A program made the translations under genes and the position numbers. The notes under the pieces are model-generated. The model saw nothing but the letters and a program-made list of their open reading frames with translations. It did not search any database and was not told where the DNA came from. A stretch of 64,000 bases of DNA. It comes from Polaribacter sargassicola (GTDB lineage: Bacteria; Bacteroidota; Bacteroidia; Flavobacteriales; Flavobacteriaceae). Where the stretch lies: the NCBI RefSeq assembly GCF_021991835.1, contig NZ_JAHDAU010000010.1:1-64000 (forward strand). Direction: 5' to 3'. Shown here in pieces: positions 37,802 to 46,589 of this stretch (within the stretch, counting starts at the first letter, position 1; the number at the start of each line of letters is the position of its first letter).

Positions 37802-37833
37802 CAAACTTACAAATTAATTATTTTTTGTAAGTT
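37802..37833. promoter_or_regulatory. 10 bp perfect palindrome overlapping the HD-PycTM promoter
   Basis: AACTTACAAA (37804-37813) and TTTGTAAGTT (37824-37833) are perfect inverted copies with a 10-base gap. The minus-strand -7 box TAAGTTTG (complement of 37802-37809) overlaps the left arm. It lies in the divergent region between the HD-PycTM gene and msrB. No T run follows in either gene direction, so it is more like an operator than a terminator. Confidence 0.55.
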
Positions 37834-37897
37834 ATCAAGTGTTTTTTACGTCTAAAATTAGATTGCAAACAATAATAATTTAGAAAAGAAATAAAAT

Positions 37898-38344
37898 ATG
37901 ATTACTTGGACAGAAGTTATTCGCTTCGCAACAAAAGGAAATCCGATACCAGATAAAAAAGTTGAAAAAACGGAAACAGAATGGAAAAATTTATTAACGG
38001 CAGAGCAATTTAGAATTACTAGATTAAAAGGTACAGAAAGACCAAATTCTGGTGATTTATGTAGCATTTTTGATGAAGGACAATACAATTGTACTTGCTG
38101 TAACACACCTTTATTTGACTCTACAATTAAATTTGATTCTAGTTCTGGTTGGCCAAGTTTTACACAACCCATTACAGAAAATGCCATTAAATACCACAAA
38201 GACACTTCTTTTGGTATGGTTAGAGTTGAAGTAATGTGTAATGTATGCGATGCTCATTTAGGACACGTTTTTCCTGATGGACCAGAGCCAAGTGGATTAC
38301 GTTATTGTATTAATTCTGAATCTATGATTTTAGATAAAAAATAA
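37898..38344 (+). CDS. msrB: peptide methionine (R)-S-oxide reductase
   Basis: Reduces R-methionine sulfoxide in damaged proteins. It has the two zinc CxxC pairs (CTCCNTPLF and CNVCDAHLGHVF), the SSGWPSF motif and the catalytic Cys in LRYCINSESM. No signal peptide, so cytoplasmic; 148 residues. The msrA ATG overlaps its stop by one base. It opens a four-gene oxidative-repair operon. Confidence 0.95.
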   Translation: MITWTEVIRFATKGNPIPDKKVEKTETEWKNLLTAEQFRITRLKGTERPNSGDLCSIFDEGQYNCTCCNTPLFDSTIKFDSSSGWPSFTQPITENAIKYHKDTSFGMVRVEVMCNVCDAHLGHVFPDGPEPSGLRYCINSESMILDKK

Positions 38345-38880
38345 TGAGTAAAAATTTACAACTAGCAACTATTGGCGGCGGCTGTTTTTGGTGTACAGAA
38401 GCTGTATTTCAAGAAGTAAAAGGTATCGAAAAAGTAATTTCTGGTTATTCTGGTGGTAATGTTCCAGGAAAACCAACTTACAGAGAAATTTGCTCAGGAT
38501 TAACTGGGCATGCAGAAGTTATTCAAATTACTTTTGATGCAAATATTATTTCTTATCAAGATATTTTAGTCATTTTTATGACCACACACGATCCTACAAC
38601 CTTAAATAGACAAGGTGCAGATAGAGGAACCCAATATAGATCTGTCATTTATTATCATAATGAGCGTCAACATAAAATTGCAACCGAAGTTCTAAAACAA
38701 ATGCAACCTTATTATGATGATAAAATTGTAACAGAAATTAGTCCGCTTTCTATTTTTTATGAAGCAGAAGAAGAGCATCAAAATTACTACAGAGAAAACT
38801 CTCAACAAGGGTATTGTAGTTTTGTAATTGCACCAAAATTGAATAAATTGAGAAAACTACACGCAGACAAACTAGCATGA
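38344..38880 (+). CDS. msrA: peptide methionine (S)-S-oxide reductase
   Basis: Reduces S-methionine sulfoxide; the stereochemical complement of MsrB. The active site is GGGCFWCTEAVF near residue 14, and further family motifs are YSGGNVPGKPTYREICSG and THDPTTLNRQGADRGTQYRS. Cytoplasmic, 178 residues. It overlaps both neighbours (msrB by one base, selO by four), showing translational coupling. Confidence 0.96.
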   Translation: MSKNLQLATIGGGCFWCTEAVFQEVKGIEKVISGYSGGNVPGKPTYREICSGLTGHAEVIQITFDANIISYQDILVIFMTTHDPTTLNRQGADRGTQYRSVIYYHNERQHKIATEVLKQMQPYYDDKIVTEISPLSIFYEAEEEHQNYYRENSQQGYCSFVIAPKLNKLRKLHADKLA

Positions 38881-40433
38881 ATCTTAACATAAAAGATACT
38901 TTTACCACAGAAAACCCAGCCGATTCTAATGTAGAAAATACTAGAAGACAGGTTGAAGGTGCTGTGTTTTCTTACGTAAAACCTAAAAAAACAAGCGCAC
39001 CGAAATTGCTACATGTTTCTGCAGAAATGGCTGAAGAATTAAATATTTCATCCAAAGAAACAAAATCAGATTTTTTTAAAGACATTGTTACTGGTAATCG
39101 AATTTACCCGAATACAACACCTTATGCCATGTGTTATGGCGGACATCAATTTGGTAATTGGGCAGGACAATTAGGAGACGGAAGAGCTATTAATTTATTT
39201 GAAATTGAACACAATAACAAAAACTGGAAAGTTCAATTAAAAGGCGCTGGCGAAACTCCGTATTCTAGAACTGCAGATGGTTTGGCCGTTTTACGTTCGT
39301 CTATTAGAGAGTATTTATGTGCCGAAGCTATGTTTCATTTAAACGTACCAACCACAAGATCTTTGTCTTTAAGTTTATCTGGCGATGCCGTTTTACGAGA
39401 TGTTTTATATAATGGAAATCCTGCTTACGAAAAAGGGGCTATTGTTGCTAGAGTTGCTCCTTCTTTTTTACGTTTTGGTAATTTTGAAATTTTTACAGCA
39501 AGAAAAGATATCAAAAACTTAAAAAGTCTGGTTAATTATACCATCAAACATCATTTTGCTCACTTAGGGAAACCATCCAAAGAAACTTATATCAACTTTT
39601 TTAAAGAGGTTTCTGAGCGTACTTTAAAAATGATTATTGATTGGCAACGTGTGGGTTTTGTACACGGAGTGATGAATACAGACAATATGTCTATTTTGGG
39701 TTTAACCATAGATTACGGACCTTACGGATGGTTAGAAGGTTTTGATTTTGGTTGGACACCAAACACAACCGACAGACAACACAAACGTTACAGATACGGA
39801 AATCAGCCTAATATTGGTTTATGGAATTTGTATCAATTAGCAAATACTTTGTATCCAATAATTGAAGAAGTAGCACCGCTGAACAACATTTTAGAGCAAT
39901 ATAAAATTGACTTTGAAAAGCAATCTTTTACAATGATGAAAGAAAAGTTAGGTTTAATTATTTCTGATGAAGATGACGTAAAATTGATTCAAGAATTGGA
40001 AGAAAATTTACAGTTAGTAGAAACAGACATGACTATCTTTTTTAGACTTTTAAGTAATTTTTCTTCTAAAGAAACTGCTTTTAACTTGATAAAAAATGCC
40101 TTTTACAATTTAGAAAACATTTCTGATGATGTAAAAAATAGATGGAATAATTGGTTTAAAAAATATGACGATAGACTTAAAATAGAACGAATTTCATCCG
40201 AAGAAAGAAAAGAAAAAATGGATTTAGTAAATCCCAAATATGTTTTAAGAAACTATATGTCTCAAATGGCAATTGATGAGGCTGAAAAAGGAAATTACTC
40301 TTTAATTGATGAATTATTTAAACTCTTAAAAAAACCATATTCAGAACAACCAGAAAACGAAAAATGGTTTGCAAAAAGACCAGAATGGGCAAGAAACAAA
40401 GTAGGTTGCTCTATGTTATCTTGTAGTTCTTAA
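38877..40433 (+). CDS. selO: protein adenylyltransferase SelO (YdiU family)
   Basis: SelO is a pseudokinase that transfers AMP to Ser/Thr/Tyr of target proteins and protects against oxidative stress. Motifs: YGGHQFGNWAGQLGDGRA (glycine loop), LKGAGETPYSRTADG, and the metal site HGVMNTDNMSILGLTIDYGP. The C-terminus is VGCSMLSCSS: a Cys stands at the antepenultimate position, where animal SelO has selenocysteine. Length 518 residues is normal. Its ATG overlaps the msrA stop (ATGA), so the gene is coupled to methionine sulfoxide repair. The enzyme is cytoplasmic. Confidence 0.95.
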   Translation: MNLNIKDTFTTENPADSNVENTRRQVEGAVFSYVKPKKTSAPKLLHVSAEMAEELNISSKETKSDFFKDIVTGNRIYPNTTPYAMCYGGHQFGNWAGQLGDGRAINLFEIEHNNKNWKVQLKGAGETPYSRTADGLAVLRSSIREYLCAEAMFHLNVPTTRSLSLSLSGDAVLRDVLYNGNPAYEKGAIVARVAPSFLRFGNFEIFTARKDIKNLKSLVNYTIKHHFAHLGKPSKETYINFFKEVSERTLKMIIDWQRVGFVHGVMNTDNMSILGLTIDYGPYGWLEGFDFGWTPNTTDRQHKRYRYGNQPNIGLWNLYQLANTLYPIIEEVAPLNNILEQYKIDFEKQSFTMMKEKLGLIISDEDDVKLIQELEENLQLVETDMTIFFRLLSNFSSKETAFNLIKNAFYNLENISDDVKNRWNNWFKKYDDRLKIERISSEERKEKMDLVNPKYVLRNYMSQMAIDEAEKGNYSLIDELFKLLKKPYSEQPENEKWFAKRPEWARNKVGCSMLSCSS

Positions 40434-40446
40434 AAATAAAAAACAC

Positions 40447-41391
40447 ATGAAATTAGGCTTAGGAACCGCTGCTTTAGGCAGACCACAATACATTAATGTA
40501 CGACTAGAAAACTGTGATAATTCTGATTTAAATGCTTTTAGAAACAAAAGTTTTGCAGTTTTAGAAGAGGCTTACAATTTAGGAATTCGTTATTTTGATA
40601 CGGCTCCTGGTTATGGTTTGGCAGAAGAGTTATTGTTAGATTGGTTGCTAACAAAAGATGACAAAACCATTGAAGTTGCTACAAAATGGGGTTATACTTA
40701 CACAGCCAATTTTAATCCAAATGCAACGGTTCATGAAATAAAAGAGCATAGTTTATCTAAGTTAAAAGAGCAATGGAATTTCTCTAAAAAACTACTACCT
40801 TACTTAAAAGTATATCAAATTCATTCTGCTACTTTAGAAACCGGTGTTTTAGAAAACACAGCCGTTTTAGAATATTTATCTTTTTTAAAAAAAGAACATC
40901 ATTTAAAAATTGGGTTAACAACTACCGGTACTAATCAAGTTGAAGTGATTAAAAAAGCTTTAGATGTTTTAGTTGATGGTGAACAAGTTTTTGACTTATT
41001 TCAAGTAACTTATAATTTTTTAGATCAAAGTTTATCAGAAATTTCATCAGAATTAAACCTTCAAAACAAATCGATTGTTATTAAAGAAGCTTTGGCAAAC
41101 GGAAGGATTTTTAGCAATAAAAAATATCCTCATTATAAAGAAATGTACACTTCTTTAGAAAAAATAGCAGCGCAACATAACGTTGGTGTAGATGCAATTT
41201 CTTTAAAATATTGTGAGCAAACCATAACAAATGCTAAAATTTTAAGCGGAGCGAGTACAACACATCAATTAAAAGAAAATTTAAAATTGAATGATTTTTT
41301 ACTTTCTAATAATGAAATTGAAATTTTACACTCTTTTAAAGTTTCAAATGAAAACTATTGGTCTGAAAGAAAAAAATTAGAGTGGAATTAA
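40447..41391 (+). CDS. aldo/keto reductase family protein
   Basis: A 314-residue NAD(P)H-dependent oxidoreductase of the TIM-barrel aldo/keto reductase superfamily. Signatures: LGTAALGRP at the start, RYFDTAPGYGLAEELL with catalytic Asp/Tyr, EVATKWGY with catalytic Lys, KVYQIHSA, and the C-terminal cofactor segment AKILSGASTTHQLKENL. It closes the msrB-msrA-selO operon 13 bases after selO. The substrate is unknown; reactive aldehydes formed under oxidative stress would fit the neighbours. Confidence 0.88.
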   Translation: MKLGLGTAALGRPQYINVRLENCDNSDLNAFRNKSFAVLEEAYNLGIRYFDTAPGYGLAEELLLDWLLTKDDKTIEVATKWGYTYTANFNPNATVHEIKEHSLSKLKEQWNFSKKLLPYLKVYQIHSATLETGVLENTAVLEYLSFLKKEHHLKIGLTTTGTNQVEVIKKALDVLVDGEQVFDLFQVTYNFLDQSLSEISSELNLQNKSIVIKEALANGRIFSNKKYPHYKEMYTSLEKIAAQHNVGVDAISLKYCEQTITNAKILSGASTTHQLKENLKLNDFLLSNNEIEILHSFKVSNENYWSERKKLEWN

Positions 41392-41521
41392 CCATCAAAA
41401 ACGCTTTTACTTATAATATACTAAAAGATATATCCGTAAATTTTAGGCTAAAAACCCTCATGTTTTAGCAAACGAGTTAAAATATTATCAAATAAAGACA
41501 ATTTAACTTGCTATTGCTAGT

Positions 41522-41529
41522 TAAATTTG
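41522..41529 (+). promoter_or_regulatory. -7 box TAAATTTG before tamB
   Basis: TAAATTTG matches TAnnTTTG in full and lies 23 bases before the GTG start at 41553. TTG triplets occur upstream at 41508 and 41515 but with short spacing. Confidence 0.45.
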
Positions 41530-41552
41530 CAATGCTAAAACTATTATAAACT

Positions 41553-44500
41553 GTGTCTAAAAAAAATAAAAACACAAAATATCGATTTTTAAGAAGGTTG
41601 CTAAGAGTCTTTTTAGGCTTTTTTGTGTTCATTTTATTAATTATTCTTTTTATTAGAAGTCCTTGGGGACAAAACATAATTGTAAACAAAGCTGTAAATT
41701 ATGTTGCTAACAAAACCAATACAAAAATTTCTATAGATAAACTGTTTTTAACTTTTAAAGGCGGTTTACAATTAGACGGTTTGTATTTAGAAGACACTAA
41801 AGGAGATACTTTAATTTACTCTAAATCTTTAGAAGCCAACTTACCTCTTTGGGCAATGATTAATGGTGATGCTGTTGGAGTTGACAATTTAGAATGGAAT
41901 GGTTTACGAGCAAATATTACAAGAGAAGATACCATAGCTAATTATAATTTTCAGTTTTTAATAGATGCTTTTGCAACAGAAGACACTACAGAAGTTGCCC
42001 AAGAAACAGAAACAAAACCTTTAAATATTGTTATTGAAAACCTTGATTTAAACAATATTAATATAGTTTTTAACGATAAAGTATTAGGAATTAACAGTCA
42101 TTTTAAAATAGGAAATCTTACTGCCGATATGGACAAAATAGATTTGCAAAAAATGATTTTTAATGCTGATGAAATTTCTATTTCTGACACCGATGTAAAG
42201 CTCATTCAACAACCTGTAATTTCTACAAATACAGACACTACAGCATCTGTATTACCTATTTTATCTGCAGATGAAATTTCTTTAAAAAACGTAAAAGTAT
42301 CTTATAAAAACCCTGTAGACAAATTAATAGCAGATGTAAATATTGATGAATTTTACATCGAAATTCCTAACATAGATTTATCGAAAAACAAAATCAATCT
42401 TAACACTTTACAGCTAAAAAACACTAATATTCTATTAAATACAGCTTCTAATAACACAATTACACCTAAAGAAACTTCTAACACAAATGAAGTTTTTATT
42501 TGGCCAGATTTTGAAGTAGCAATAGCAGATATTAATCTAGAAAACAATAAAATTCAATATTTTGTAAATGATGAAAAAGTAGTTGAAAATACTTTTAACC
42601 CAAATGCTATTGCATTAGAAAATTTAACATTAAAAGCATCTGACATTTACTTAAAAGACAAAAAAGCAGGATTGCAATTAGCTTCTTTTCAGTTTAAAGA
42701 ACAAGCAGGCTTCAACTTAAGAGAATTTGCATTAAATGCAGCACTTAGTGATCAAAAGTTAGAAATTTCAGACATTAATATCCAGTTAAACGAAAACAAA
42801 GTTTCTGGTTTTGCTCAAGCAAATTACAGTTCTATTTCGCAATTAATTTCATCACCAGAAAAAACAAATCTTCAACTACAAATACCTTCTTTTAGTATTT
42901 GGCTAGAAACTCTTTTTAAATTTCAACCAACCTTAAAAGACAATGAATATCTAAATAAATTAAGTAAAAAAGATTTTACAGGTACATTAAATATTAATGG
43001 TTCTTTAGCCGAAATCAACGTTGCCAATACTGCAATAAATTGGGGAAATTACACCAAAGCGTCTTTAAACGGTATTTTTAAAAACATTACAAATACTGAT
43101 AAATTATCACTTAACATTTCCGATTTTAAAGCTGAAACAAAACGAAGTGATCTTTTACAAATTTTAGATGAAAAAGCGTTAGGCATTCGTTTACCAAAAA
43201 ACATTTTAATACAAAGTAAAGCCAACGGTTCTTTAAATAACATCTCTACAAGTACACAAATAAACACAACACAAGGTATTGCCAACATTAAGGTAGATTT
43301 TAAAAATCAAGAAAAAATAGACTACAAAACCACAGTTACAATTAATAAATATGATGTTGGTGCTCTTTTAATGAATCCTAACTTTGGTAAATTAAGTGTT
43401 AACTTAAATTCTTCTGGAAACGGTAAAAGTATTCAAGATTTAGACGCTCGTTTATCTACAAATATTTCAAAATTCGAATTACAAAATTACAGCATTACAG
43501 ATTTAAATATCAATGGAAATATAAAGAACAGTAAAGGAAAAATTACTTCTGACTATAAAGACAAAAATCTAAATTTAGATTTAGATGCACTTGTAGATTT
43601 AGATTCTATAAACACAAAAGCTACCGTTAATTTAAACATAATTGGTGCAGATTTACAAGCACTTGGTTTAATGCAACGTAATGTAAAATCTGCAATGGAT
43701 TTGTCTTTAGATTTTACAGGAAATCTAGAAAAATATACCGTAAAAAGTAATATAAAAAACGGAGTTGTTGTATACAACAATCAAACTTATTTACTGGGTT
43801 CTTTAGCTGCCAATGCATTTGTAGACAAAGATACAACTGCTGTTTCTATCAATAATAAAATGATTGATTTACAACTAGAATCTAACACAGATCCTCAAAC
43901 ATTTAGCACAGCTTTAGATCATCATATCTCTAATTATTTTTCTACAAGTAATACTATTACAGATTCTATTAAAAAACCTGTAAACTTAATTTTAAAAGCT
44001 CAAATTTCTCAAGCTCCACTTTTAAACGAAGTTTTTCTGGTTAATTTAAAAGATTTAGACACGATTAATATTGATGTTAATTTTAAAGAAAAAAAACAGA
44101 AATTAACAACCAATATTACTGCACCTTACATTAATTTTAGTGATAATAAATTAGACAGCTTATTCTTATCTATAAATACAGATAAAGAAGATTTTAATTT
44201 TAATTTAGGTTTTAAAAATATAACTGCAGGCCCTTTAAATGTACCAAAAACCATTATTACGGGTAACCAAAAAGACAACCAATTATCTCTTAATTTTTTA
44301 GGTTTTTATGATGGTGAAAAATTAATGAATGTAAATTCTGTAATCACAAAAAACAACAATTTATTACAATTTACAATAAAACAAGACAGCTTATTTTTAA
44401 ACAATAATAGTTGGAAAATTCCTAAAACTAATGCTATTACTTATGCCGAAGAAGAAGCTAAATTATCATTTACAGATTTTAAAATAAGTCGTGGTAATCA

Positions 44501-46589
44501 ATCCATAGAAATTACAGATAAAATTTCTGATGTTACAAAAAATCATGTTGCTTTAAATTATCAAAACTTTAAAATTGATGAAATTTTTAACTATCTAAGT
44601 CCAGAAAAAGAAATAGCCACAGGTGTTTTAAACGGTAATTTTATTTTAGAAGAACCTTTTGGAAACACTGGTATTATTGCTAATTTAGGCATTAATCAAT
44701 TAAAAATTTTAAAAACAGATTTTGGTAAACTAAGTGTAAATGCCAAATCTTTAGAAAATGGTAATTATGATTTTAATGCTTCTTTAAAAGATGGCGATGT
44801 AGATTTAGATCTTAAAGGAGACTATTTAGCAGAAAACAACGATGCCAATTTAAATTTAGACCTGCTAATTAATACTTTTAAAATGGAAGCTCTAAACACT
44901 CTTTCTTTAGGAGAAATTAAAGAAACTTCGGGTAGTTTTTCTGGTCAATTTAAAATAACAGGGCAAACATCTGAACCAAAATATACCGGAAGTTTACAAT
45001 TTAACAATGCGGTTTTTAATGTAGCCAAACTAAACACTAAATTTAAGTTACAAAATGAAACTTTAAATATTAATAATGCAGGTTTAAATATGCGTAACTT
45101 TACTGTTTTAGATGCAGCAAACAATTCGTTAATAATATCTGGTGATGTTAAAACTAAAAGTTTTATAAATCCTTCTTTTAATTTAGACATAAAAGCTACT
45201 AATTTTAGAGTCTTAAATGCAACAAAAAAAGACAACGAATCTCTTTATGGTAAAGTTACTTTTAATGCTGATGCAAAACTAACTGGAGATTTACAAATAC
45301 CAAAATTAGACACAAAATTAATGGTAGGTTCAGACACAGATATTACCTACGTATTGCCTTCTACCTACTCTAATATAGAAGAAAGAGATGGCGTAGTTTC
45401 TTTTGTAAACAGAGATAACCCAAATGCTATTTTAACACAACAAAAAGAAGAAACTGCTACAATTACAGGTTTTGATATAAAAGCTCTTTTAAAAATTGAT
45501 AAACAAGCTGCAGTAACTGTTATTATTGATGAAGAAACGGGTGATAACTTTAAAATTTCTGGTGATGGAGAATTTATCTTTACAATGATTCCGAATGGAG
45601 ATTTATCTTTAACAGGAGCGTATGAAGTTTCTTCTGGTCAATATCAACTAAACTTATACAATGTTGTAGACAGAAAATTTGTTTTAGTTCCTGGTAGTCG
45701 TATTTCTTGGGTTGGCGATCCTTTTGATGCAAAATTAGACATCCGTACTTTATACACGTTAAAAACCTCTGCTCTAAGTTTAATGGCTTCTCAAATTTCT
45801 GGCGAAGATTCATCTGTACAAAACAAATACAAACAAGTATTACCTTTTAATGTGTATTTAAATATTGCTGGCGAATTATTACAACCAAAAATATCTTTTA
45901 ATTTAGATATGCCAGAAGATGAACAAGGCGCAATTAGTGGTCAAGTTTATGAAAGAATACAAGAAGTTAATCAACAAGAAGATGAGTTAAATAAGCAAGT
46001 GTTTTCTTTATTGGTTTTAAATAGGTTTTATCCAGATTCTGGTAGCGATGGTAGTTCTGGTGGTTTTGCATCTATTGCAAGAGACAATTTAAATGATGCC
46101 GTTTCAGACCAATTAAACTCTTTTTCTGATAAAATTTTAGGTAGCTCTGGTGTTCAATTAGATTTTGGTTTAAATAGTTTTACAGATTACCAAGGAGATA
46201 CACCAACAGAAAGAACACAATTAGATGTTGCTGCACAAAAAAAATTATTTAACGATCGGTTAACTGTAAGAGTTGGTAGCGAAATAGACATACAAGGAAG
46301 TAGCCAAACAGAAGAAGAATCGCCTTTAATAGGTAATGTAAGTTTAGAGTATAAAATTACAGAAGATGGCAGATACAGTTTAAAAGGATTTAGAAAAAGT
46401 GAATTTGAAAATGTAATTGACGGACAAACTATTGTAAGCGGAATTGCATTAATTTTCACTAAAGAATTTAATGAATTTCAGCAACTTTGGAACTCTATTT
46501 TACACTCTAAAAAAGAGAAAAAAAATGTAAAAAAAGAAGAGGATAAAATAAGTAAAGACAAAGAAAATTCTGAAAATAAAAGTAACTAA
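41553..46589 (+). CDS. tamB: TamB-type translocation and assembly module protein (DUF490), GTG start
   Basis: A 1678-residue AsmA/TamB-family protein. One N-terminal membrane anchor (residues about 14-37, VFLGFFVFILLIILFIRSPW), then a very long periplasmic part of repetitive beta strands (ANITRED, LDLNNINIVF, repeated LNINGS and LSLNFLG types), and the C-terminal DUF490 domain (TITGFDIKALLKIDKQAAVTV, GEFIFTMIPNGDLSLTGAYE). TamB-like proteins bridge inner and outer membranes, probably carrying lipids and helping outer-membrane assembly. The start is GTG at 41553; an ATG at 41532 is followed in frame by a stop. tamL follows at once, with zero bases between stop and ATG. Confidence 0.93.
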   Translation: MSKKNKNTKYRFLRRLLRVFLGFFVFILLIILFIRSPWGQNIIVNKAVNYVANKTNTKISIDKLFLTFKGGLQLDGLYLEDTKGDTLIYSKSLEANLPLWAMINGDAVGVDNLEWNGLRANITREDTIANYNFQFLIDAFATEDTTEVAQETETKPLNIVIENLDLNNINIVFNDKVLGINSHFKIGNLTADMDKIDLQKMIFNADEISISDTDVKLIQQPVISTNTDTTASVLPILSADEISLKNVKVSYKNPVDKLIADVNIDEFYIEIPNIDLSKNKINLNTLQLKNTNILLNTASNNTITPKETSNTNEVFIWPDFEVAIADINLENNKIQYFVNDEKVVENTFNPNAIALENLTLKASDIYLKDKKAGLQLASFQFKEQAGFNLREFALNAALSDQKLEISDINIQLNENKVSGFAQANYSSISQLISSPEKTNLQLQIPSFSIWLETLFKFQPTLKDNEYLNKLSKKDFTGTLNINGSLAEINVANTAINWGNYTKASLNGIFKNITNTDKLSLNISDFKAETKRSDLLQILDEKALGIRLPKNILIQSKANGSLNNISTSTQINTTQGIANIKVDFKNQEKIDYKTTVTINKYDVGALLMNPNFGKLSVNLNSSGNGKSIQDLDARLSTNISKFELQNYSITDLNINGNIKNSKGKITSDYKDKNLNLDLDALVDLDSINTKATVNLNIIGADLQALGLMQRNVKSAMDLSLDFTGNLEKYTVKSNIKNGVVVYNNQTYLLGSLAANAFVDKDTTAVSINNKMIDLQLESNTDPQTFSTALDHHISNYFSTSNTITDSIKKPVNLILKAQISQAPLLNEVFLVNLKDLDTINIDVNFKEKKQKLTTNITAPYINFSDNKLDSLFLSINTDKEDFNFNLGFKNITAGPLNVPKTIITGNQKDNQLSLNFLGFYDGEKLMNVNSVITKNNNLLQFTIKQDSLFLNNNSWKIPKTNAITYAEEEAKLSFTDFKISRGNQSIEITDKISDVTKNHVALNYQNFKIDEIFNYLSPEKEIATGVLNGNFILEEPFGNTGIIANLGINQLKILKTDFGKLSVNAKSLENGNYDFNASLKDGDVDLDLKGDYLAENNDANLNLDLLINTFKMEALNTLSLGEIKETSGSFSGQFKITGQTSEPKYTGSLQFNNAVFNVAKLNTKFKLQNETLNINNAGLNMRNFTVLDAANNSLIISGDVKTKSFINPSFNLDIKATNFRVLNATKKDNESLYGKVTFNADAKLTGDLQIPKLDTKLMVGSDTDITYVLPSTYSNIEERDGVVSFVNRDNPNAILTQQKEETATITGFDIKALLKIDKQAAVTVIIDEETGDNFKISGDGEFIFTMIPNGDLSLTGAYEVSSGQYQLNLYNVVDRKFVLVPGSRISWVGDPFDAKLDIRTLYTLKTSALSLMASQISGEDSSVQNKYKQVLPFNVYLNIAGELLQPKISFNLDMPEDEQGAISGQVYERIQEVNQQEDELNKQVFSLLVLNRFYPDSGSDGSSGGFASIARDNLNDAVSDQLNSFSDKILGSSGVQLDFGLNSFTDYQGDTPTERTQLDVAAQKKLFNDRLTVRVGSEIDIQGSSQTEEESPLIGNVSLEYKITEDGRYSLKGFRKSEFENVIDGQTIVSGIALIFTKEFNEFQQLWNSILHSKKEKKNVKKEEDKISKDKENSENKSN

